DNA of 26,563 nt from assembly GCA_900766045.1 (NCBI GenBank), contig CAAFTW010000026.1, positions 1 through 26,563 of the forward strand, written 5' to 3'. This DNA comes from Clostridia bacterium (lineage in GTDB: Bacteria > Bacillota > Clostridia > Peptostreptococcales > Anaerovoracaceae). Numbering within the stretch: the stretch's first letter is position 1; each line of letters begins with the position of its first letter. The notes under the pieces are model-generated. The model saw only the letters and a program-made list of their open reading frames with translations, did no database searches and was not told the DNA's origin. Shown one piece after another: positions 20,930-26,563 of this stretch. Position numbers and translations under genes: made by a program.

Positions 20930-21958
20930 ATGAACAGGGGTAAGAAAATACTGATCACCGCTCTCGCTGCAGCTTTGCTGCTGAGCATGAGCGGATGCGG
21001 AGGAAAGACGTCTTCAGGCGATACCTCCAAAGACAAAAAACAGAAAACTTCATCCACACAGACAAAGAGTAAAAGCAGCAAGGAGACAAAAAGTAAATCC
21101 AAGGCGATTCTGACCGGCACACATACAAAAATGATCGGCTCGATTAAGCTGAAAGCTGTTCAGATTCCTGTCAAACCGGCCCTGACCACGTCATCGACCT
21201 TTAATACCCAGATCGCTGCACACGGAAACAAGGTTTATATTCTTTCCGACAGTAAATTGATGGAATATTCTTATCAAAGTGGACAGCTGAAACTGCAGAA
21301 GACACGCTCTTTTGGAGACCACAAATACACCCATATGGACGCATCCCGGGACGGCACCGTCCGGCTGAGTGATTTCATGGATCCGTATATCGGACTTCGC
21401 AAAGGGAAACAGATATTTGAATACGATGATCTCGACGATATGGTGATCAGTCCATCAGGAAAATGGGGAATATCTTACTTCAGCGATGCGCAGAAAGCCC
21501 AACGCGTCACCTTCCAGAAAGACCGCGTGGTCAAGCAGGACTTCCCGTTTAAGCAGGTGAAAACCATCCGATACATTGACATCACTGATTCCTCCATTCT
21601 GGTTTCCGGCAGTTCCGCAAAAGACTCTAATCAATATGTATTTGTCTACGACTATAACAGGAATCTGAAAACCGTATTGAAAGACAGTGATGGAAGCGGC
21701 CTCGGCAGTATAACCTTCAGCACATTTGCGAAGAACCGGTACATCGGCCTGGACGGCAATCTGCGCAGCATCGATCTGTGGGACGCGTCCGGCAAGTGGA
21801 TCGGAAACGCAAAGACCAGCGACCTGTTCGGCGTTTCATACCCGTGGCTCTCAGACGGACAGCTGATGGACGACGGCAGCCTGCTCGTCACCATGACACA
21901 GAAACGAGACGACAATAAAACCATTGAAGTGCTGATCTACCGGGTATCCGGATTCTAA
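20930..21958 (+). CDS. Lipoprotein, beta-propeller-like
   Basis: Surface lipoprotein of 342 aa, anchored through Cys23: signal peptide MNRGKKILIT..., lipobox LSMSGC. A Ser/Thr/Lys-rich linker (24-60) follows, then a repeat-containing domain (about 70-342) with recurring strand patterns (HGNKVYILSDSKLMEYS, DASRDGTVRLSDF, ISPSGKWGISYFSD, AKNRYIGLDGNLRSIDLWDASGKW) like the blades of a WD40/quinoprotein-type propeller. No catalytic residues are recognisable. AAGGAG lies 7-8 nt before the ATG. The leader CAGCAGCATGAAAAAGGAG closely resembles the one before the next gene at 22049. Function unknown; the fold suggests binding. Confidence 0.78.
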   Translation: MNRGKKILITALAAALLLSMSGCGGKTSSGDTSKDKKQKTSSTQTKSKSSKETKSKSKAILTGTHTKMIGSIKLKAVQIPVKPALTTSSTFNTQIAAHGNKVYILSDSKLMEYSYQSGQLKLQKTRSFGDHKYTHMDASRDGTVRLSDFMDPYIGLRKGKQIFEYDDLDDMVISPSGKWGISYFSDAQKAQRVTFQKDRVVKQDFPFKQVKTIRYIDITDSSILVSGSSAKDSNQYVFVYDYNRNLKTVLKDSDGSGLGSITFSTFAKNRYIGLDGNLRSIDLWDASGKWIGNAKTSDLFGVSYPWLSDGQLMDDGSLLVTMTQKRDDNKTIEVLIYRVSGF

Positions 21959-22048
21959 TCGTTCCAAACACAGTGATCGTCTGCTGCCTCATGCTCACAA
22001 TACGGGAACGTTTCAGCAGCATGAAATATCATAAAAAGGAGAAGAACG

Positions 22049-22723
22049 ATGAAGTACGAAATTAAGGAAGCTCCGTTTTCCATTCTGGAGTGCAGCCTGA
22101 GCGCAGGCGAAATGATGAAATGTCAGAAAGGCGCTATGGCCTGGATGAGCCGCGGAATAAAGATGCAGACACAGGGCGGCGGAATCGGAAAACTGTTTAA
22201 AAAAGCAATTTCCGGAGAAGCCATGTTCACCAATCTGTATCAGGCAGAAGCAGACGGCGAGATTGCATTTTCCATACACTTCCCGGGAAAAATCGTCCCG
22301 ATCGATGTAAGCACCATGCCGATTATTGCACAGAAAACTGCATTCCTCGCTTGTGAATCCGGCGTGTCCATGGACATCTATCTGCAGGAAAAGATCGGCG
22401 CAGGATTCTTTGGCGGAGAAGGATTCATCATGCAGAGATTCTCCGGCAGCGGATACGCATTCCTGGAAATCGACGGCGGTTTTGTACAGAAGGAACTGCA
22501 GGCCAATGAAGAAATCGTCATAGACAGCGGGTATCTGGCTGCTATGGATATGAGCTGCACGATGCGCATCGAACGCATTAAAGGCATTGGAAATGTCATG
22601 CTCGGCGGGGAAGGCCTCTTCAACACAATCGTAACCGGGCCGGGAAAGGTCTGGCTGCAGACTATGCCGTTATCCACGTTCGTGGAAGGTATTGTCCCTC
22701 ACCTGCCGTTCAAACGGGAGTAA
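22049..22723 (+). CDS. AIM24 / TIGR00266 family protein
   Basis: A 224-aa soluble protein of the AIM24/TIGR00266 family, a double-stranded beta-helix fold whose biological role is not settled. Marks: KGAMAWMS near residue 28, GEAMFTNLYQA, PIDVS, AFLACESGV, GEGFIMQRFSGSGYAFLEIDG, and GLFNTIVTGPGKVWLQTMPLS near the end. It has no signal peptide or membrane segment. AAAAGGAG lies before the ATG. It lies 90 nt after the lipoprotein gene on the same strand; with no clear terminator between, the two may share a transcript. It ends at a strong terminator. Confidence 0.92.
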   Translation: MKYEIKEAPFSILECSLSAGEMMKCQKGAMAWMSRGIKMQTQGGGIGKLFKKAISGEAMFTNLYQAEADGEIAFSIHFPGKIVPIDVSTMPIIAQKTAFLACESGVSMDIYLQEKIGAGFFGGEGFIMQRFSGSGYAFLEIDGGFVQKELQANEEIVIDSGYLAAMDMSCTMRIERIKGIGNVMLGGEGLFNTIVTGPGKVWLQTMPLSTFVEGIVPHLPFKRE

Positions 22724-22773
22724 CCCCTGTCTGCGCGGGCGCCGTTTTTCATCTGCGCAGCTGTGTATCTACA

Positions 22774-22818
22774 GGAAAAGCCCCGCGCTCAGAATGATTC
22801 CTGAGCCGGGGCTTTTCC
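22774..22818 (+). terminator. Strong symmetrical terminator after the AIM24-family gene
   Basis: GGAAAAGCCCCG-CGCTCAG pairs with CTGAGC-CGGGGCTTTTCC around an 8-nt loop. T-runs lie at both ends of the stem, so it may also stop minus-strand transcripts from the YczE-like gene. Confidence 0.85.
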
Positions 22819-23014
22819 CTGCAATGTTTCATGAAAAAGAGAGTTTATGATTTAATTCACTTGTCATCGGGATCGGCACTTCCCTTTGACGAGTATTAAT
22901 ATAGCAGAGTGATGTGTAAAGAATAAGTTGTTTCTTGAAGGCTGGGTGAACAGTTGGTAGCGTTATGGAAAACAAGCTGTTTCCTTGCGCGTAAATTATT
23001 TGTCCACGATGGAA

Positions 23015-23680
23015 TTATGCCTCGGCCAGGCCGACCATGCGCAGCTCGAGATTCTGGAAAAGCCAGTTGTACAGGGCCATGGCGCGGCCAACGCCGATCA
23101 TGGCGAATACGGTGCCAATGCCCAGGCCGGTCAGATGTCCGGTGAAGATCATTCCCATGGATGCCGCCAGCGCGACGCAGACGAAGTCGGTGCAGTTCTT
23201 GCAGAGGCCCATGCTCTTTCCGCTGTAGTCGGAAATGGCCTGTACGATGCCGTCGCCAGGGTTCGGAACGAGGCGGGCGTTCAGGTTCATCGCGGCGCCC
23301 ATGCCGGTCAGGGTGATGCCCAGGGCCAGACAGAATGCGCGGCCCGGGACGGACTGCACGTCCGGGAAAATTGCGCCGAAGAGGTTGAACAGACGCGTCA
23401 GTATGATAGAAAGCGGGATCTGCAGCAGATCGTACGGTTTAAAGTTCCGATGCCATTCCAGCCGATATTCGATTACGGCGAGAATAATGTAAAGGACGAG
23501 CGAGGCGTTGCCGAAATTGATATTCCAGATCTGTGATGCTGTGAAGGCTACAGAAATGATCGGCGATACGCCGTAACCCGATTTTGTGTTTAAAATGATG
23601 CCCGCAGACAGAATCGTCATTCCCGCGAAGTAGAAGACGGCGCGGCTGAGTTTCTGACTCTTGATGTTTTTTGCTTCCAT
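23015..23680 (-). CDS. YczE/YitT-like integral membrane protein
   Basis: Membrane protein of 221 aa with about five or six hydrophobic segments and no C-terminal soluble domain, unlike the YitT-type protein at 18006. Typical segments are GIILNTKSGYGVSPIISVAFT, LVPNPGDGIVQAISDYSGKSMG and GHLTGLGIGTVFAMIGVGRAMALYN (each split by loops). The family has no firmly known function; members are annotated as putative permeases. ATG at 23680 is chosen because AAGGGGG lies about 6 nt upstream; the frame runs 63 codons further without protein-like content. Two inverted copies of a TGTATACA-centred site lie upstream and may be operators. Confidence 0.82.
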   Translation of the reverse strand: MEAKNIKSQKLSRAVFYFAGMTILSAGIILNTKSGYGVSPIISVAFTASQIWNINFGNASLVLYIILAVIEYRLEWHRNFKPYDLLQIPLSIILTRLFNLFGAIFPDVQSVPGRAFCLALGITLTGMGAAMNLNARLVPNPGDGIVQAISDYSGKSMGLCKNCTDFVCVALAASMGMIFTGHLTGLGIGTVFAMIGVGRAMALYNWLFQNLELRMVGLAEA

Positions 23681-23695
23681 GAAAATCCCCCTTGA

Positions 23696-23808
23696 TTGTA
23701 TACACCGAATTATTGTACCACAATTGGAAGAAAATGTTTTGAAATAGTGTGCCCCGCACCGGATAACAGGAAATCTGCCGCCCTGACCGACGTAACACGT
23801 GTATACAA
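23696..23808 (-). promoter_or_regulatory. Paired TGTATACA sites upstream of the YczE-like gene
   Basis: TTGTATACAC (23696-23705) and its exact reverse complement GTGTATACAA (23799-23808) lie 93 nt apart in the divergent region 23681-23980. The first is 15 nt before the YczE-like start, so a bound protein would block initiation. The rest of the region holds an A/T-rich block with TATAAT (23930-23935, plus strand), a possible -10 for the exported gene at 23981. No other gene is seen in these 300 bases. Confidence 0.45.
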
Positions 23809-23980
23809 TATATCGTAAACCAGACTGCATGCCCATGAAATCGCTGAATTTTGATTTCTTCCACTTCAATTTCCCCGCTGAATCGGTGCTGATTTAGCGC
23901 TGGTTATTTATTTATCACTAAATTAATATTATAATTAATGCATAAGCCGTTAATTCTCATATTAAATGAAAGGCACAGTC

Positions 23981-24865
23981 ATGAAAAAGAAATTATTAAC
24001 TATGGTTCTTGCGGCCGCTGTTGTACTGACGCTGCAAGTTCCTGCGGCAGCGCCCGTGCACGCGAAAGTGCGCGCACACGCATCAATAAAGACGATCTAC
24101 TCATCGTCTAAGTACGACATTACGAACGACGGCAAAAAAGACAAGGTCAAGGTGCAGACGAAACGGTCCGGCAACGGGGTCTATTCCTTCAAGGTCTACG
24201 TCAACGGAAAGAAAACAACGGGCGCCCTGAATTACAACGTCAACTACGGAAAATGCAAGGCGAAAATCATCAGCGTCGGAGGAAAATCCTTCCTTACCAC
24301 GCGTTTTGATGCCACGCTCTCCGGAGATTCCGGACGCATGTATCAGTATAAGAAGGGGAAGTTCGTCACGGTGATTGATCCATGGAATGTATTAAACGTG
24401 AGCGATGACGGATTTTTCCGGACCGACGGACATGTCGTTCAGGGCCCGAATGGCACAGCCGTATGTGTCTTACAGATTCAGACTAACTCTTTCGCTGATT
24501 CTTTTACCTGCAAAGTCCCATTTGCACTGAAAAACGGCAAAGTAAAACGGCGGCCGGGTCCCTATAAGGTCTATGGACGTGCAACGGACAACTTCTACGT
24601 GAATAAAATCAAGAATTATTCTCCGGACGTATATCCAGAATCAAACTGGGATTCCGACCCGATGTTTACAATTCCAGAAGATGAAACGATCACCTTTACG
24701 GCACTGGACGATTCACTGGGTTCGCTCTGGATGAAGGTAGAAACACTGGATCATGAGTTTGAAAACAACAACAAGAAGGGCGAGTACGTTGATTCCGGAT
24801 GGCTGCTCTGGCCAGTGGATTCTTCTCACGATCTCGTTACCGATATCGATGAAAGCGATTATTAA
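23981..24865 (+). CDS. Exported protein with a Ca-loop-like motif, function unknown
   Basis: Secreted protein of 294 aa with a classic signal peptide (MKKKLLTMVLAAAVVLTL..., cleavage after VHA, about residue 28). The mature chain starts with a basic segment, then KYDITNDGKKDKVKVQT, a D-x-x-N-D-G-x-x-D stretch like the calcium loops of FG-GAP/VCBS-type repeats. It continues with beta-rich sequence (YSFKVYVNGKKTTGALNY; AKIISVGGKSFLTTRF; ending SLWMKVETLDHEF and WLLWPVDSSHDL). The start at 23981 is preferred over the ATG 15 nt earlier because AAAGG lies 7 nt upstream. It is 27 nt before the next exported protein gene, so probably one transcript. I do not recognise a named family. Confidence 0.75.
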   Translation: MKKKLLTMVLAAAVVLTLQVPAAAPVHAKVRAHASIKTIYSSSKYDITNDGKKDKVKVQTKRSGNGVYSFKVYVNGKKTTGALNYNVNYGKCKAKIISVGGKSFLTTRFDATLSGDSGRMYQYKKGKFVTVIDPWNVLNVSDDGFFRTDGHVVQGPNGTAVCVLQIQTNSFADSFTCKVPFALKNGKVKRRPGPYKVYGRATDNFYVNKIKNYSPDVYPESNWDSDPMFTIPEDETITFTALDDSLGSLWMKVETLDHEFENNNKKGEYVDSGWLLWPVDSSHDLVTDIDESDY

Positions 24866-24892
24866 TCTATGGATTATTAAGGAGAACGGAAA

Positions 24893-25834
24893 ATGAAACG
24901 TACACTAAAATCTGTCCTGATTATCGCACTGGCAGTGTCCTGCATCATCTTCATAGGATCTGCAATACCTGCACATGCCGGCACTGCATCCTTTAAAATG
25001 CTTTTCCGGAACAGTGACTTTGAAGACGGTGAAGCAGAAGAATACATCGATGGAAAGACGTTTGCGATATTCGATAACAGTTATTACGAAGAAGACTCCG
25101 ACTATGAGGACGATTCCGATGACATGCAGACCTACGAACTGGACTGGTACGACGATAATAATGTCGACGGCACAGTCATATCTGAAGACTGTACATCCTC
25201 ATGTATCGCAACAGATGGTGATACAGTATTCTATACAGAACTCAAAAACAAGAGAGACTGTCTGATAAAATACACGTGCAGCACCGATAAGAAAGAAGTT
25301 ATAAAAACAACTAATAAAGATGATTATCTCAATCTTGATACGATTCGCGGAAATCTTCTGTTCATCGATTCCAGTTCTAAACCGATGAGCATATATGGAC
25401 TCGATCTGCAGTCTGATGAATTCTTTAAGATTACCGGCGGTTTTATCCAAGGATTCTCCGGGCCATATTTTCTCTGTGGAAAATGCAGTGTTCCATGCGA
25501 TGATTTTGTCGGAGCCTGGTATATCTACAAAATGGACGGTCATAAGTGCGTCCCGGTCAAAAAGCTTACCTCATTCAGCAACATGGCAAAAATACAGAGC
25601 GGCCACGTTTATTATGTAAAGTATAATTTCAGCGGGAAAAAGCAGGCCATGAGTATCTACTCCATCAATGCAGATGGTACTGGAAATAAGAAAATAAAAA
25701 CTCTCAAGGCCAAAAGTATTTACGCGGTCGACATCAATAAAAATCACTGCTGGTATGTAGCCAATAATAAGACATGGAAGGTGGATTTCAGTAACGGAAA
25801 GATTCATAAAGTCAGTAACACTGTCTTGCCATAA
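24893..25834 (+). CDS. Exported DUF5050-like beta-propeller protein
   Basis: Secreted protein of 313 aa: signal peptide (1-29, ending PAHA), a very acidic stretch (about 61-83, EEDSDYEDDSDD), then repeats of the kind read out in DUF5050/propeller proteins (ATDGDTVFYTELKNKRDCLIKY; GNLLFIDSSSKPMSIYGLDL; SGHVYYVKYNFSGKKQAMSIY; INADGTGNKKIKTLK). Three pairs of nearby Cys (CTSSC, CGKCSVPC) could form disulfides. No enzyme motif is seen. GGAG lies before the ATG. It follows the 23981 gene closely and ends in a strong terminator, so the two form an operon of surface or secreted proteins. Its A/T content is higher than that of most genes here. Confidence 0.75.
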   Translation: MKRTLKSVLIIALAVSCIIFIGSAIPAHAGTASFKMLFRNSDFEDGEAEEYIDGKTFAIFDNSYYEEDSDYEDDSDDMQTYELDWYDDNNVDGTVISEDCTSSCIATDGDTVFYTELKNKRDCLIKYTCSTDKKEVIKTTNKDDYLNLDTIRGNLLFIDSSSKPMSIYGLDLQSDEFFKITGGFIQGFSGPYFLCGKCSVPCDDFVGAWYIYKMDGHKCVPVKKLTSFSNMAKIQSGHVYYVKYNFSGKKQAMSIYSINADGTGNKKIKTLKAKSIYAVDINKNHCWYVANNKTWKVDFSNGKIHKVSNTVLP

Positions 25835-25844
25835 TAATTTTCCA

Positions 25845-25891
25845 AAAGCTGCCGCGCAGGATGATACGAGGCGCGCGGCAGCTTTCTTTTT
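25845..25891 (+). terminator. Rho-independent terminator after the exported-protein pair
   Basis: AAAGCTGCCGCGC (25845-25857) pairs perfectly with GCGCGGCAGCTTT (25873-25885), followed by CTTTTTAT. Confidence 0.92.
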
Positions 25892-25898
25892 ATGTGTG

Positions 25899-26288
25899 AT
25901 GTTCGGGAAATCCTCTGATATTAGTCATTTCCCGAGCCTTTTTTCTCTGGCCTCGGGAAAATCAGTTTTTTGGAATAATTCCCGAAACCAGATGTGCTGA
26001 TCATTGGATCATCAAAGCGCGGAACACATGAATATAGCATATCACGCATATTTACTCACGTATTCTGTATAATAATCGAGATTAATTTATCTGCAGATGT
26101 GAAAAAAGTCCTGCACGCAAATTTTTCGATCCCAAGGACTCGCTGGAATCGGAAGATTACTATTTGTGAATCCTTTTCCCGAAAAACCGGCCATCGAAAG
26201 TTCGGGAAAAGCCCTGATTAGTCGGGAATTCCGAGGTACGCAGAAGAGGTCTCGGAATTCCCGGATTTTATATGCAAATCCCGAACAT
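25899..26288. repeat. 390-bp cluster of nested inverted repeats built on TCGGGAA
   Basis: The block is bounded by a perfect 10-bp inverted repeat, ATGTTCGGGA (25899-25908) and TCCCGAACAT (26279-26288). Inside are four hairpins that share the TCGGGAA/TTCCCGA core: 25903-25911 with 25927-25935 (9 bp), 25953-25959 with 25979-25985 (7 bp), 26173-26183 with 26201-26211 (11 bp), and 26223-26235 with 26251-26263 (13 bp). That makes nine half-sites in all. The middle (25990-26170) has no gene or repeat I can support. The first hairpin is followed by CCTTTTTT. Options: a MITE-like non-coding element, a structured RNA, or a set of protein sites. Confidence 0.7.
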
Positions 26289-26343
26289 TTACCAGCAAAA
26301 TGTACATAAGCATGCACAATTATCATGAATATCGAATGAATAT

Positions 26344-26356
26344 GTATACAGTATAC
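26344..26356. repeat. Second copy of the GTATACAGTATAC palindrome
   Basis: Identical to the 13-bp core at 3859-3871. The flanks differ. There is no adjacent gene start in the window. Confidence 0.5.
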
Positions 26357-26370
26357 CCCTGCCACTATCA

Positions 26371-26430
26371 TCTCTCCCGCACCTCTCTCCCGTACCTTTT
26401 TCTCTCGTATCTTTTTCTCCCGTATCTCCG
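26371..26430. repeat. Degenerate CT-rich tandem repeat
   Basis: About four units of roughly 11-15 bp on the pattern CTTTTTCTCCCGTAT (CTCTCTCCCGTAC, CTTTTTCTCTCGTAT, CTTTTTCTCCCGTAT, and a poorer first unit). The basic Arg/Lys/Glu frame it creates on the minus strand is a low-complexity artefact. Confidence 0.6.
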
Positions 26431-26480
26431 GCAACTGACTTTCCTGCCCGTCTCCATCTAAAAAAGCAGCAGCCCTGAGG

Positions 26481-26563
26481 TGACCCCCAAAAGTTAGACT
26501 TTTCAGCGTAGCAGATTTACAGCTGCTACGCTATTTTTTATGCTGTCAGAAGGCTGAGTCGAT
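26481..26563 (+). mobile_element. Probable terminal end of an IS3-family insertion sequence (cut by the window end)
   Basis: TGACCCCCAAAAGTTAGAC (26481-26499) matches the end sequence typical of many IS3/IS150-type elements. It is followed by a perfect 10-bp hairpin, AGCGTAGCAG (26505-26514) with CTGCTACGCT (26523-26532), and ATTTTTTAT, a terminator that would shield the element from outside transcription. The transposase is expected beyond 26563 and is not visible. Recognition is by pattern memory only. Confidence 0.55.

Noticed and set aside
26087..26434. 115-codon minus-strand frame at the right end
   Set aside because: Its Arg/Lys/Glu-rich start is the translation of the CT-rich tandem repeat, and the rest crosses the inverted-repeat cluster.
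1..26563. CRISPR array, tRNA or rRNA genes
   Set aside because: No regularly spaced direct repeats of CRISPR type, no cloverleaf with a T-loop GTTCRANYC pattern and no rRNA signature were seen by eye.

Overview
The window looks like a chromosomal stretch of an anaerobic Bacillota, most likely class Clostridia (gut-type Lachnospiraceae or a relative). This rests on a flavodiiron protein, oxygen-sensitive ThiH and LipA radical SAM enzymes, AGGAGG-type ribosome binding sites, TTGACA/TATAAT promoters, U-tract terminators, two TPP riboswitches and a moderate G+C. The taxon is inferred, not shown.

Layout. 1-300: tandem repeat and terminator. 294-2593 (minus): flavodiiron protein and undecaprenyl-diphosphatase, each with its own terminator. 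3042-3737 (plus): small FAD/NAD(P)H reductase. 3857-4252: palindromes and a complete minus-strand transcription unit for an orphan 27-residue peptide. 4442-6304 (minus): secreted Big2/triple-rhodanese protein. 6450-9927 (minus): TPP riboswitch, two leader terminators, thiS, thiG, thiH and a TenI-like gene. 9962-11109 (minus): remnant of a membrane protein, a C_GCAxxG_C_C redox protein, and a 100-codon gene interrupted by one in-frame UGA that may encode selenocysteine. 11362-14426 (minus): lipoate ligase, free-standing lipoyl carrier, lipoyl synthase and second lipoate ligase as one overlapping operon. 14755-16482 (minus): TPP riboswitch, thiM, thiE. 16634-18899 (minus): M29 aminopeptidase and a YitT-type membrane protein. 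19257-20738 (plus): membrane LuxR-type regulator. 20930-22723 (plus): lipoprotein and an AIM24-family protein. 23015-23680 (minus): YczE-like membrane protein. 23981-25834 (plus): two exported proteins. 25835-26563: no gene, but a cluster of nested inverted repeats, a CT-rich degenerate repeat and the probable end of an IS3-type element.

How the genes work together. The two riboswitch-controlled loci make and salvage the thiazole half of thiamine (ThiS/ThiG/ThiH, the TenI-like protein, ThiM) and join it to the pyrimidine (ThiE). ThiC, ThiD and ThiF are not in the window. The lipoyl cluster has enzymes to attach octanoate or lipoate to a carrier, insert sulfur and possibly transfer the product, with the small lipoyl protein as scaffold or client. 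The most unusual items are the UGA-containing gene at 10807-11109 with a bacterial-SECIS-like hairpin 20 nt after the UGA, the orphan peptide gene at 4035-4118, the double-terminator leader of thiS, and the inverted-repeat cluster at 25899-26288.
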